This document shows, in pieces, positions 1 through 8,000 of a stretch of 64,000 nt of DNA (its first letter is position 1; each line of letters starts with the position of its first letter). Origin of the DNA: Arthrobacter sp042667405 (GTDB lineage: Bacteria > Actinomycetota > Actinomycetes > Actinomycetales > Micrococcaceae). The translations under genes were made by a program, and so were the position numbers. Under the pieces are notes generated by a model. It was not told the DNA's origin and ran no database searches. It worked only from the letters and a program-made list of their open reading frames with translations. The stretch is taken from contig NZ_JBHVAL010000017.1 of assembly GCF_042667405.1 (NCBI RefSeq), positions 1 to 64,000 on the forward strand, read 5' to 3'.

Positions 1-434
1 AGCCACGGGATTCCGGTCTTTTCCGGCGCGGCCGCTGCCGAAACCTGCCGGGACTGTGCCGGTGATCGCTGCGCCAGTTGTTCCTGGTTCCGGGTCCGTT
101 CCACGGCCTGCGCCGCCACGATCTGCACGTACTCCAGCATCCGGGCCAGTTCCTCGACCCTGCCGGCGAAATCCGCAGCCTCCACAAACCCCAACAACAG
201 CACATCCGCGGCAGCAGAACCACGCAGACCGCCCAACGCCTCCGACGCATCATCCAGGAAAGAGACCGAATCCAAGGCAGGACCGCCGGGGGCCAGACTG
301 CTCGAATCCCTGTCACCAAGCTGGGGCAGAACGCGGGCACCGAGTGGAACATCCGCAGGCAGGGAGCCCGCTGTGACATCGTTGGGCGCGCGTAGGGCGG
401 GGGAGCCCGTCTTAGGTTCCTGAAGCAGTTTCAT
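1..434 (-). CDS. DUF222/HNH endonuclease-family protein, N-terminal part (cut by window edge)
   Basis: An open frame runs off the left edge from an ATG at 434 that follows a GAGGAG ribosome site. The 144 visible residues start MKLLQEPKTG and end TGIPW. After a low-complexity leader comes a helical stretch (FVEAADFAGRVEELARMLEY, then VQIVAAQAVERTR) typical of the start of the DUF222 domain, which in Micrococcaceae usually precedes a C-terminal HNH nuclease. The HNH part would lie outside the window, so nuclease activity is not shown here. Such genes are multicopy in Arthrobacter genomes and have been called 13E12-repeat proteins. Confidence 0.7.
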   Translation of the reverse strand, partial: MKLLQEPKTGSPALRAPNDVTAGSLPADVPLGARVLPQLGDRDSSSLAPGGPALDSVSFLDDASEALGGLRGSAAADVLLLGFVEAADFAGRVEELARMLEYVQIVAAQAVERTRNQEQLAQRSPAQSRQVSAAAAPEKTGIPW

Positions 435-551
435 CGGCGACGCTCCTCCGCGACCCGGAGACATCGTCCCGGGTGCACCAAGCCGCGCAATCCCATCCAT
501 GAATCAAGCCTGTCACCCCGCCAGAAACCCCAGAAGCCCCCGCCCACCGTA

Positions 552-578
552 TGTGGACAAACCAACCCATGTGGATAA
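552..578. promoter_or_regulatory. Pair of DnaA-box-like 9-mers
   Basis: TGTGGACAA (552-560) and TGTGGATAA (570-578) are direct repeats 18 bp apart. The second is the exact reverse complement of the DnaA-box consensus TTATCCACA; the first has one change. They lie between the divergent DUF222 and HAD genes. Binding is inferred only. Confidence 0.4.
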
Positions 579-614
579 GCGGCGCCACCCCCACTTCCGC
601 ACGCCGAGGATGCG

Positions 615-620
615 TATTCT
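615..620 (+). promoter_or_regulatory. -10 hexamer of a leaderless promoter for the HAD gene
   Basis: TATTCT ends 6 nt before the ATG at 627 and no usable ribosome site lies at the normal distance. Transcription would therefore start at or next to the start codon, giving a leaderless mRNA, which is common in actinobacteria. Confidence 0.5.
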
Positions 621-626
621 TGGGGC

Positions 627-1277
627 ATGCTGCTGCTCGTGGACCTCGACAATACGCTCGTCGACAGGGCCGCGGCCTTCAATGCGTGGGCGCGTTCGTT
701 CGTTGGGACGCTAGGTGGATCCGCAGCGGACGCAGACTGGCTCATCGATGCAGACAAGGACGGCTATGAGCCACGGGATTCCCTTGTACGTGCCATCGGA
801 CAGCGATTTGAAGCCGCACCGGATTCCGGCGAAATCAGGCAGAGGTTGCTGTTCGAGCACGTGCCCCTGATGACTTTGGACGACAACGTCACAGCGGCCC
901 TGGGAAATGCCCGCGAGTCTGGATGGAAGATCGGCGTTGTCACCAACGGGGCGACGGAGCAGCAGATGCTCAAGGTCCGCACCCTCGGCCTCGAATCCCT
1001 TGTGGATGCCGTAATTGTTTCCGAGGCCGCAGGGGTGAAGAAGCCGGACCCCGAGATCTTCCGTCTCGCCGCCTCACGCTTGGGCTCAACGGGAGGCATG
1101 GGCTGGATGGTCGGTGACCACCCGACCGCGGACATCCTGGGCGGTCAACGGGTGGGACTGAAAACGGCGTGGGTTTCGCGAGGCGCAAGCTGGCCCGAGC
1201 ACATAGACGCCCCGGACCATGTCGCCCTGACCGCTGCGGAAGCCATCAATGCCGTCGTTGGTGCGCGGCAAGCCTGA
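627..1277 (+). CDS. HAD-family hydrolase (phosphatase)
   Basis: A 216-residue haloacid dehalogenase-superfamily protein with all four motifs: DLDNTLVD at the N-terminus (nucleophile Asp6, acid/base Asp8), VVTNGA (motif II Thr), KKPDPEIF (motif III Lys) and GDHPTADI (motif IV). The helical segment between motifs I and II fits a C1 cap, as in small-molecule phosphatases of the YjjG/PhnX type. The substrate cannot be told from sequence. The gene is monocistronic and converges on the glutamine amidotransferase gene across a terminator hairpin. The start is probably leaderless (TATTCT six bases upstream). Confidence 0.88.
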   Translation: MLLLVDLDNTLVDRAAAFNAWARSFVGTLGGSAADADWLIDADKDGYEPRDSLVRAIGQRFEAAPDSGEIRQRLLFEHVPLMTLDDNVTAALGNARESGWKIGVVTNGATEQQMLKVRTLGLESLVDAVIVSEAAGVKKPDPEIFRLAASRLGSTGGMGWMVGDHPTADILGGQRVGLKTAWVSRGASWPEHIDAPDHVALTAAEAINAVVGARQA

Positions 1278-1327
1278 GGCAGGACAAAAGACTCCCCGAG
1301 AGCGACGTCCCAAAGCGGCCCCCAACC

Positions 1328-1370
1328 GCACGACGCCGCCACCCCCAACAGCGGCAGGCCGGCGTCGTGC
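1328..1370. terminator. Hairpin terminator between convergent genes
   Basis: GCACGACGCCG (1328-1338) pairs perfectly with CGGCGTCGTGC (1360-1370) around a 21-nt loop, placed between the ends of the HAD gene (+) and the amidotransferase gene (-). It can serve both strands. Confidence 0.6.
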
Positions 1371-1394
1371 GTTGCTCGCCTGAGGCGCGGAGAC

Positions 1395-2252
1395 TTAAGT
1401 CGCCTGCGAAGCCGCCGCCGCTGGTTCGAGGTCGGCGAGTGTAAGCGGATGGGCCGGGGGATCTGGGAAAGCGACGTTGGAGGTGACCACCAGGTCCGGT
1501 CCAACATGCACCAGCTCCCCGGACGCCAAGGGCATCCAGCCCGGGTTGTTGTCCATGGGTTCGGTGGCGAAGAGGACATGCGCCGACCGGGAGAGCTCGG
1601 CACTGCGGGAGCGGATCCGTTCACTTCGTGCGTCGAGCGGGCTGGGCTCGGCCGGGTGACGTTCCAGCATGAACAGATCGTGCGTCGCCGGGTACCTGAG
1701 TGCCCAGATGTCTGTGGCTGTCGTCAGGATGAAATTCAGGCTGAACACCTCCAGTTCCGCGGCAATCCAACTGACGGCGCCCAGTATCCCGGCGCGGACA
1801 TCCCCATCTGCGGCCCGGGTCTCCGCCGTGATCAGGGCAAAAAGACGCTCGCTGTCCGACTGGCCCAGCACCAGGTCCATGGCGCCGAGTTCAACCAGGT
1901 GTGCATCCAGATTTTCCAGGCCCCGGAGCACCCCGTTGTGGGCGAAGAGCCGGCCGTCCTGCTCGAAGGGGTGCGTGTTGACCATGGTGAGGGCCCCGGT
2001 GCTGGCGTACCGCACGTGTGCCAGGAAGGTGGTGCTTTTCAGGTCGCGGGCCTCGCGGGCGAAGGCATGGTCTTCCCATGCCGCCAGCGGTTGTTTGGCC
2101 ACGTGCGGATTGCCCGCGGCATCGAAGGTCCCTATTCCTGCACCATCAGGTTCCCGCCGGCTCTGGACCGAGAGGCTGTCCGGCGCGTTCAACAGCCAGA
2201 ACGTTGCCCGCACCGGTTCGGCACCGGCATGCAGCCCGAAAAGTCGGCACAT
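1395..2252 (-). CDS. Class II glutamine amidotransferase (YafJ/EgtC-type)
   Basis: A 285-residue N-terminal-nucleophile amidotransferase. I place the start at the ATG at 2252, because it follows AGGAGG and gives MCRLFG, so the catalytic Cys2 becomes the N-terminus after Met removal. A longer reading (MRQEAAMCRLFG) would bury that Cys. Other landmarks are FLAHVRYAS, HPFEQDGRLFAHNG and QSDSERLFALI, all typical of stand-alone class II domains. The family hydrolyses glutamine or gamma-glutamyl compounds; the acceptor is unknown. The gene lies 22 bp after gadB on the same strand, so co-transcription is likely and suggests a link between glutamine and glutamate supply for GABA formation. Confidence 0.85.
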   Translation of the reverse strand: MCRLFGLHAGAEPVRATFWLLNAPDSLSVQSRREPDGAGIGTFDAAGNPHVAKQPLAAWEDHAFAREARDLKSTTFLAHVRYASTGALTMVNTHPFEQDGRLFAHNGVLRGLENLDAHLVELGAMDLVLGQSDSERLFALITAETRAADGDVRAGILGAVSWIAAELEVFSLNFILTTATDIWALRYPATHDLFMLERHPAEPSPLDARSERIRSRSAELSRSAHVLFATEPMDNNPGWMPLASGELVHVGPDLVVTSNVAFPDPPAHPLTLADLEPAAAASQAT

Positions 2253-2273
2253 TGCGGCCTCCTGTCGCAAGAA

Positions 2274-3674
2274 TCAGTGGTGGAAGCCCTCAGGCTGTTT
2301 GTCGCTGGGCATGGGCGAGGTGAGGCTGTCCAGGTAGTCCACGGCTTTGGTGAGGTCGGCCAGGAAGCTGGATGCGAGGTCACGGGTGAAACCGTTCCTG
2401 ACGACGATCCTCTGGACTGTCACCTCGCTCAATCCATCAGGCAACGGGTAGGCCGGCACCAACCACCCATTCATGCGCAAGCGCTCGGACAGGTGGTGGA
2501 GGTTCCAATGCTCTGTGTAACCCTCGGCGAGCTGCCAGGCGAACACGGGGATGTCCGAGCCGTCGCTCCACAGAGTGAAGGCGTCCATGGCCCCGATTTC
2601 GCTGGAGAGATAGAGCGCCACGTCGCGGGACGTGGCCTGGACGGACCTGTACCCGGCAAAGCCGAGCCGCAGGAACAGGTAGTACTGCAGGAGAACCTGT
2701 GCGCCCGGCCGGGAAAAGTTCAGGGCGAAGGTGGGCATGTCTCCGCCCAGGTAGCTGACATGGAAGATCAGGTCCTCCGGGAGGGCCTCCGCATCACGCC
2801 ACACCACCCAGCCCAGACCCGGGTACACCAAGCCGTATTTGTGGCCGGAGGTGTTGATCGACGCTACGCGGGGAAGCCTGAAATCCCACACCATTTCGGG
2901 CTGCAGGAACGGTGCCACCATGGCGCCGGACGCCCCGTCGACGTGGATGGGGATGTCCAAGCCACGGCGCGCCTGGATGTCGTCCAACGCTTCCGAGATG
3001 AGCTTTACAGGCTCGTAGAGCCCTGTGTAGGTGACGCCCAGGATGGCGACGACGCCGATCGTGTTCTCGTCGACGTACTGGTCCAGGTCATGACCGTCCA
3101 GCGTCGGGTGTTCGTTGGACACCGGAACAAAGCGGGGTTCGACTTCCCAGTAGTTGCAGAACTTTTCCCAGCACACCTGGACCGCGGAGCTGAGCACAAG
3201 ATTGGGCTTGTCCGTCGGCTCGCCTGCTGCACGGCGCGCATGCTGCCAGCGGCGTTTCAATGCCAGGCCGCCCAGCATGCACGCTTCCGAAGAGCCGATG
3301 GTGGACGTGCCGATGCTCTTTTCGGAATCCGGCGAGTTCCACAGGTCGGCGAGCATCCGCCAGCACCGCGTCTCGATGAGTGCCGTTTGGGGGTATTCGT
3401 CCTTGTCGATCATGTTCTTGTCGAACGTTTCGGCGTACAGGGCGGACGCTTCGGTCTCCATCCAGGTCCCCACGAATGTTGCCAGGTTCAGCCTGGAATT
3501 GCCGTCCAGCATCGCTTCGTCGTGGACCACCTGGTAGGCGGTAGCTGGCAGGGATTCGCCTTCGGGCAGGGTGTAGCGGGGAAAGATGGTGGATTCTCCG
3601 GGCCTGCTGAACAAGGGATTGAGTTCGACGGCGGTGTCCGGCTCGTGGTGGGGCGTGCGGTGGGATCTGCTCAT
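2274..3674 (-). CDS. gadB: Glutamate decarboxylase
   Basis: A 466-residue PLP-dependent group II decarboxylase converting L-glutamate to GABA and CO2 while consuming a proton. The cofactor motif SINTSGHKYG gives the Schiff-base lysine at about Lys279, and HVDGASG supplies the PLP-binding Asp. Length matches E. coli GadA/GadB (466). The chain ends in Gly-Phe-His-His; in E. coli GadB the penultimate His465 closes the active site at neutral pH, so a similar pH switch is possible but unproven. No GadC-like glutamate/GABA antiporter lies nearby. The downstream partner is the class II glutamine amidotransferase. Upstream, at 3763-3792, lies a strong hairpin. Confidence 0.95.
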   Translation of the reverse strand: MSRSHRTPHHEPDTAVELNPLFSRPGESTIFPRYTLPEGESLPATAYQVVHDEAMLDGNSRLNLATFVGTWMETEASALYAETFDKNMIDKDEYPQTALIETRCWRMLADLWNSPDSEKSIGTSTIGSSEACMLGGLALKRRWQHARRAAGEPTDKPNLVLSSAVQVCWEKFCNYWEVEPRFVPVSNEHPTLDGHDLDQYVDENTIGVVAILGVTYTGLYEPVKLISEALDDIQARRGLDIPIHVDGASGAMVAPFLQPEMVWDFRLPRVASINTSGHKYGLVYPGLGWVVWRDAEALPEDLIFHVSYLGGDMPTFALNFSRPGAQVLLQYYLFLRLGFAGYRSVQATSRDVALYLSSEIGAMDAFTLWSDGSDIPVFAWQLAEGYTEHWNLHHLSERLRMNGWLVPAYPLPDGLSEVTVQRIVVRNGFTRDLASSFLADLTKAVDYLDSLTSPMPSDKQPEGFHH

Positions 3675-3762
3675 GGGCCAGCTCCTTGGATTCGTTCGCG
3701 CGGGGCTACTCGTCTGCGGCTCACGCTACCCGGCGCGTGCCGCCTACCCAAGCCTTTGTTGG

Positions 3763-3792
3763 CGTCCGACGGCGGCAGGTCGCCGTCGGACG
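3763..3792. repeat. Inverted repeat with CGACGGCG core upstream of gadB
   Basis: CGTCCGACGGCG (3763-3774) pairs perfectly with CGCCGTCGGACG (3781-3792) around a 6-nt loop. It resembles the terminator hairpins at 7280 and 8634, but it lies upstream of gadB rather than after a gene. It may therefore be a repeat element or attenuator instead of a simple terminator. Confidence 0.5.
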
Positions 3793-3876
3793 TCAACCCA
3801 CCGGTGGCTGCTGGAACCGCTGTCCGCGAAGCAACTGCCGCTATCGCAAATGCGGCGGCGATGGGACGATTTCCAT

Positions 3877-4071
3877 ATGGGCGACCAAGAGAAACACCAG
3901 CCCCCCGAGCCGGCAGGAATTGCGGCAGAGGACGCGGGCGCGCCAACTACCCAGCAGATGCGGACCGTCGGGCAGCGCCGGCGCGAAGCCGAACGAAAGC
4001 TGGATCTGCACCTGGAAGAAGCCCGCCACAAGGGTGAAACTACTGAACGCGAGGATTATTCCGAAGGGTAG
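3877..4071 (+). CDS. Small hydrophilic protein, unknown function (64 aa)
   Basis: Starts MGDQEKHQPPEPAG and ends TEREDYSEG. It is highly charged, with a helical Arg/Glu-rich middle (QRRREAERKLDLHLEEARHKGE) likely to form an amphipathic helix or short coiled coil. No signal peptide or membrane segment is seen and no family is recognised. The last 32 bp overlap the 3' end of the convergent GH15 gene. There is no clear ribosome site before the ATG. The protein-like composition supports it, but it could be spurious. Confidence 0.45.
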   Translation: MGDQEKHQPPEPAGIAAEDAGAPTTQQMRTVGQRRREAERKLDLHLEEARHKGETTEREDYSEG

Positions 4072-5890
4072 GTGCGCCGGAGTGTCCACCGTTGCCGAAC
4101 GGGGTGTCGCTCTTGTGGGCCTCCCCGTGGTGCAGCTGCAAGGCGCTGTGGATCAGCGGGAAATGACTGAACGCCTGGGGAGTGTTTCCGAGCTGCCTCC
4201 GGGCGCGGGGATCCCATTCTTCACTGAGAAGGCCCACGTCATTGCGCAGGCTTAGGAGCCGCTCGAAGAGTTCGGTGGCTTCGTCGGTTCGCCCGATGCC
4301 CAGCAGCGCATCCACCAGCCAGAAAGAACAGGCCAGGAAGACGCCCTCGCCGCCAGGCAGGCCGTCGTGGCCGGATTGGGTCCGGTACCTGAGAACCAGG
4401 CCGTCCTCCGTGAGGCCTTTTTGGATCGCCTCCACCGTCCCGACAACGCGCGGATGCCGGTGCGGCAGGAAGCCCACACGGGGCACCAGCAGCAGGCTCG
4501 CGTCCAGTTCCTTGCTGCCGTAGGACTGAACGAAGCTGTTGAGGTCCTCGTCGAACCCCTTTGTCATGACGTCGTTATGGATTTCGCTGCGGAGCGCCGC
4601 CCATCGGTCATGCGGGCCAGGCAGGCCGGAGGTCCGGACGGCTTTGACCATACGGTCTGCCGCCACCCAGGCCATGACCTTGGAGTGCGTGAAGTGCCGC
4701 CGGGGTCCGCGCATTTCCCAGAGCCCGTTGTCCGGCTGGTTCCAAGCCCCTTCAAGGAATTCCATCAAGGCCACCTGGATGTCCCAGGAATTGTCCACCG
4801 TGCCGTCGGGGGAAGCGGCACGGGTCAGTGAGAGGCCATCCAGGACTTCACCCCAGACGTCCAGCTGAAGCTGCGGAGCGGCCGCATTGCCCGTGCGTAC
4901 GGGCATGGACCCTTCATAACCGGCAAGCCAGGGGATACTCGCCTCCGGAAGCCTCCGGGCGCCGTCGAGTCCGTAGACGATCTGGAGTTGGGACGGGTCG
5001 CCGGCGATGGCCCGGAGCAGCCAGTCCCGCCAGGCGGAGGCCTCTTCCGTGTAGCCGGCGGCAAGAAGCGATTGGAGCGTCAGTGTGGCATCCCTCAGCC
5101 AGCAGAACCGGTAATCCCAGTTCCGCGGTCCGCCGATCTGCTCGGGCAGGGACGTGGTGGCTGCGGCCACGATGCCGCCGGTGGGTTCGTAGGTGAGGGC
5201 CTTGAGGGTGATGAGTGATCTCTCCACCGGCTCCTTGTACTTGCCCGCTATCTTGCTCCGGCCGATCCACTCCAGCCAATACGATTCCGTGGCGTCGAGC
5301 GCCCGCAGAGGGTCGATGCGGCGGGGCTCGCGTTCATGGCTCGGAGCCCATCGAAGGACAAACGGGACCTTGTCTCCGGCGCGGACCGTGAAGTCGCTGT
5401 AGGTCCGGTTGTCCCGTCCCACGAGCGGGGCGTGGGTGGTCACGTAGGCCGAATCGGGCCCGGCTACTGCGCTGATGCCGTGCTTGCTGTGCCGTACCCA
5501 GGGAATGACGCTGCCGTAGTCGAAGCGGAGGATCAGTTCCATATGCATGTCCACCTCGCCGGACACGCCCTCGACGATCCGCACCAGGTCCACGGCGTCA
5601 TCGCGGACCGGCATGAAGTCGATCACCTTCACTGAACCGCCGTCCACTTCCCACACTGTCTCAAGGATGAGGGTGTCTCCCCGGTACTGGCGGCGAGTGC
5701 AGTTGCCGCCGTCGGGAGTGCCGGCAGGTGCCAATAGCCACCGACCCGCCTCCGGCTTGTCCAGCAACGCAGCGAAACAGGCAGGCGAATCGAACCGCGG
5801 CAGGCACATCCAGTCGATGGAACCGCTTTGTCCCACCAGGGCGGCAGTGTTCAGATCCCCGATGATTGCGTAGTCCTCGATCCTTGCCAT
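4040..5890 (-). CDS. Glycoside hydrolase family 15 protein (trehalase/glucoamylase-like)
   Basis: 616 residues. The N-terminus MARIEDYAIIGDLNTAALVGQ is the usual start of actinobacterial GH15 trehalase-like proteins, so the ATG at 5890 is preferred over an in-frame upstream start adding 40 unrelated residues. The N-terminal beta-sandwich is followed by an (alpha/alpha)6 barrel with GGPRNWDYRFCWLRDATLTL (general-acid region) and LSEEWDPRARRQLGNTPQAFSHF near the C-terminus (second catalytic Glu). Mycobacterial relatives are trehalases, but alpha-glucan hydrolysis cannot be excluded. It is cytosolic, with no signal peptide. It is transcribed alone, toward gadB. Confidence 0.88.
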   Translation of the reverse strand: MARIEDYAIIGDLNTAALVGQSGSIDWMCLPRFDSPACFAALLDKPEAGRWLLAPAGTPDGGNCTRRQYRGDTLILETVWEVDGGSVKVIDFMPVRDDAVDLVRIVEGVSGEVDMHMELILRFDYGSVIPWVRHSKHGISAVAGPDSAYVTTHAPLVGRDNRTYSDFTVRAGDKVPFVLRWAPSHEREPRRIDPLRALDATESYWLEWIGRSKIAGKYKEPVERSLITLKALTYEPTGGIVAAATTSLPEQIGGPRNWDYRFCWLRDATLTLQSLLAAGYTEEASAWRDWLLRAIAGDPSQLQIVYGLDGARRLPEASIPWLAGYEGSMPVRTGNAAAPQLQLDVWGEVLDGLSLTRAASPDGTVDNSWDIQVALMEFLEGAWNQPDNGLWEMRGPRRHFTHSKVMAWVAADRMVKAVRTSGLPGPHDRWAALRSEIHNDVMTKGFDEDLNSFVQSYGSKELDASLLLVPRVGFLPHRHPRVVGTVEAIQKGLTEDGLVLRYRTQSGHDGLPGGEGVFLACSFWLVDALLGIGRTDEATELFERLLSLRNDVGLLSEEWDPRARRQLGNTPQAFSHFPLIHSALQLHHGEAHKSDTPFGNGGHSGAPTLRNNPRVQ

Positions 5891-6027
5891 GGGACAGATC
5901 CTAGTCTGCGTCGCTGGCAGCACCGGGACAGGCTCGACGGCGGCACTCGCCTTGGCGGGTTGGCTCTGGCCTCGCTTCCGAGGGCGTGCTACCACTGACG
6001 TAGGAACCAAAACCCTGAGGAGATGTT

Positions 6028-6924
6028 GTGGCCGAAGACCTGCCTGTCCTTGTTGTTGGCGCTACAGGATTCCTGGGTGGCCAAGTGGTGGATGAGCTAC
6101 TGAAACGCGGCAGGAAGGTGCGGGCGCTGGTGAGGCCCGGATCGAAAGCCGCCAAGCTTGAGGCCAAGGGCGTGGAAATTGCCCGCGGAGACATGCTGGA
6201 CACGGCCTCGCTGATCACGGCCATGACGGGTGTTTCCGGAGCAATCTCGACGGCGGCCGGCTACACAAGGAACGACAGGAACGCCAAGCTGATCGACAGC
6301 TACGGCAACAGCAACCTGGCCGTCGCAGCCAAGTACGCCGCAGTCCCGCGTTTCGTGCTGATCAGCATCCTCACGTGCGACCAGACACCCCAGATCCCGC
6401 ACTTCTGGAACAAGAAGCTGGCGGAAGACAAGTTCGAGGAGCTCGGTGTCCCCTTTGTCGCGCTGCGGCCGGGGGCGTTCTTTGACCAGGCCGTGGGGAT
6501 GGGCGGCGATCCATTCGCGAAGGGTCGTTTTGTGTGGCTCGGTTCCAAGGAAGCGCGGCTGACGTTCGTCCTGGCGAGTGACCTTGCCGCTTACTTGGCG
6601 GCCGCCGTCGACGCCGACGTCGTTGACGGCGAGCGCATCGACATCGGGTGGACCCGGCCGGTGAGCATGCAGGAAGCCGCGGAGCTTGCGGGAAGGCGTG
6701 CCGGCAAGCCGGTCAAGGTGATGTCCGTGCCCACTGGCGCAATTACCGGGCTCGGGAAGGCGACCTCCAAAGTCCTTCCCCTGATAGCGGATATGGCGAG
6801 CATGGTGGCGTGGTTCGAGACAGGAAAGTACGTCGCGGACACTGCCCGGCAGGAGCAGGTGTTCGGGCCTGCGCCCACGCCGGAGGAGGCGATCGGCCGG
6901 GTGGCTGAGCGGTACGGCCACTAA
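6028..6924 (+). CDS. NAD(P)-binding atypical SDR / NmrA-like protein
   Basis: 298 residues beginning with a Rossmann GATGFLGGQVVDELL motif (GxxGxxG), then LVRPGSKAAKLEAKGVEIARGDMLD, typical of the NmrA/isoflavone-reductase branch that binds NAD(P) and acts as a reductase or redox sensor. It lacks the YxxxK pair of classical SDRs; KKLAEDKFEELGVPFVALRPGAFFD fits the NmrA pattern. The start is a GTG at 6028 preceded by GAGGAG; an ATG five bases earlier is out of frame. It is a single gene whose substrate is unknown. Confidence 0.85.
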   Translation: MAEDLPVLVVGATGFLGGQVVDELLKRGRKVRALVRPGSKAAKLEAKGVEIARGDMLDTASLITAMTGVSGAISTAAGYTRNDRNAKLIDSYGNSNLAVAAKYAAVPRFVLISILTCDQTPQIPHFWNKKLAEDKFEELGVPFVALRPGAFFDQAVGMGGDPFAKGRFVWLGSKEARLTFVLASDLAAYLAAAVDADVVDGERIDIGWTRPVSMQEAAELAGRRAGKPVKVMSVPTGAITGLGKATSKVLPLIADMASMVAWFETGKYVADTARQEQVFGPAPTPEEAIGRVAERYGH

Positions 6925-6963
6925 CCCCTGCGGCTTGGCGGCTGGCGGGCGAGGTAAATCGTA

Positions 6964-6977
6964 AGTATCCTGATGAC
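6964..6977 (+). promoter_or_regulatory. AGTATCCTGATGAC motif, copy 1
   Basis: This 14-mer occurs exactly here, 52 bp before the DUF6458 gene, and again at 13782-13795 before the kinase gene. A diverged form lies at 26167. It is a candidate promoter or regulator site for stress genes. Confidence 0.35.
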
Positions 6978-7028
6978 ACGCACCGGCGAGTCCCTGACCA
7001 CGCGCCGGACAAACATGAGGAGCACGTT

Positions 7029-7259
7029 ATGAGAATCGGTTCTTCCATTGCCCTGATTGCCATCGGAGCTATCCTGGCTTTCGCGCTCGCCCCCGGAATC
7101 ATCCCCTTCCTTGACCAGGTCCTGGTTGGCTACATCCTGATCGCGGTAGGCATCATCGGCCTCATCGTTTCGATCGCCATGTCCAACAGGACCCGTCGCA
7201 CGGTAGTGGAGCGTCGCGGCGATCCCCAAACCGTAGTAGAGCGGCGTCCCGAGGTCTAG
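7029..7259 (+). CDS. DUF6458-family small membrane protein
   Basis: 76 residues. Two hydrophobic segments (about residues 5-24 and 32-52, with FLDQVLVGYILIAVGIIGLIV) are followed by a basic cytosolic tail carrying a repeated VVERR motif (TVVERRGDPQ, TVVERRPEV). This layout fits the DUF6458 family of actinobacteria, of unknown function and often found among stress-response genes. GAGGAG precedes the ATG. The gene ends at a strong terminator, so it is a single-gene unit. Confidence 0.8.
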   Translation: MRIGSSIALIAIGAILAFALAPGIIPFLDQVLVGYILIAVGIIGLIVSIAMSNRTRRTVVERRGDPQTVVERRPEV

Positions 7260-7279
7260 CAGCCCCGCCAACGGAGGAG

Positions 7280-7316
7280 GCGCACGACGGCGGGCTGTCG
7301 CCGTCGTGCGCTTCTT
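7280..7316 (+). terminator. Intrinsic terminator after the DUF6458 gene
   Basis: GCGCACGACGGCG (7280-7292) pairs perfectly over 13 bp with CGCCGTCGTGCGC (7299-7311) around a 6-nt loop, followed by TTCTT. Confidence 0.8.
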
Positions 7317-7365
7317 GCGTCGGGTGAGGTGCAGGCCCGGCCGCCCGACGGCGTAGGCTGCTTCC

Positions 7366-7650
7366 ATGGAACAGACATTCGACATCGAATTGGTGAATCA
7401 GAACGAGTACCTGGTCCGATGGTCATCCGAGGGGCAGTCCGGTGAATCCCTGGTCCACACAAATCCGGAGTTCCTGGCGGAAGCCGGGCTGGAAGGCTTC
7501 GACGAGCAGCTGATCGTGGAAGAAACCACCGCGTACCTGGCCGAGCACCAGCCAGTCATCGACTTTCCCCAGACCGTGGACCTGGAGGAAATAGCCGCTG
7601 CCTACACGGACTACACCGAGCAACTGAAGCGGCGCCTCCAAGCCCGGTAG
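7366..7650 (+). CDS. Conserved-looking acidic hypothetical protein (94 aa)
   Basis: Starts MEQTFDIELVNQNEYLVRW and is strongly acidic, with no membrane segment or signal peptide. It looks like a compact alpha/beta domain with a helical C-terminus (LEEIAAAYTDYTEQLKRRLQ). No family is recognised. A TAGGCT hexamer ends 6 nt before the ATG (7354-7359) and no ribosome site is present, so the mRNA is probably leaderless. It may be co-transcribed with the 7728-8000 frame, which begins 77 bp downstream. Confidence 0.7.
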   Translation: MEQTFDIELVNQNEYLVRWSSEGQSGESLVHTNPEFLAEAGLEGFDEQLIVEETTAYLAEHQPVIDFPQTVDLEEIAAAYTDYTEQLKRRLQAR

Positions 7651-7727
7651 TGCTTCCGCGTCACGATTGGCGCGTTCCCGCTACTTAACCGTCGTCCCGT
7701 CAGTCGGCGTTCGAGGGAGTAGCGGCC

Positions 7728-8000
7728 ATCCATACCTACACACCTGAATCGGTCGCGGCCTGGGCATCGTCCCTGCATTCAAGGGCGGAGCTGTGCTTCG
7801 ACATCGCGGGGATCCACCGGGGCAAAGTCACGTTCTACGCCGGGCCGGGGGAAGGCGGGGACCAGGCCGTTGCTGTCTTCGACATCCCGGGAGTCGGAAC
7901 CTTCGTAGGCCGCCATCTCGGCGGGGCCATGGACGAGTGGGTGTCCGGCCTCCTGGAGGAAGTCAGGAGACTCGCCCAAGGAAGGCCTGTTCAGGCCTGA
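7728..8000 (+). CDS. Unrecognised 90-aa protein with apparent ATC start codon
   Basis: The frame is open from 7689 (after a TAA at 7686) to the TGA at 7998-8000 but has no ATG, GTG or TTG before the ATG at 7929. A GAGGGAG ribosome site at 7713-7719 sits 8 nt before an ATC at 7728, giving (M)HTYTPESVAAWASSLHSRAEL, later FDIAGIHRGKVTFYAG and a helical C-terminus ending GRPVQA. The composition is protein-like and the reading stops just as the convergent phosphatase gene begins to overlap (10 bp). Either the gene starts at ATC, or a start codon has been lost and it is a fresh pseudogene. No family recognised. Confidence 0.5.
   Translation: MHTYTPESVAAWASSLHSRAELCFDIAGIHRGKVTFYAGPGEGGDQAVAVFDIPGVGTFVGRHLGGAMDEWVSGLLEEVRRLAQGRPVQA

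Noticed and set aside
1449..4037. 862-codon open frame on the plus strand
   Set aside because: It is antisense to the amidotransferase and gadB genes, and its translation is Arg/Gly/Pro/His-rich with no domain. Long antisense frames are expected in high-GC DNA.
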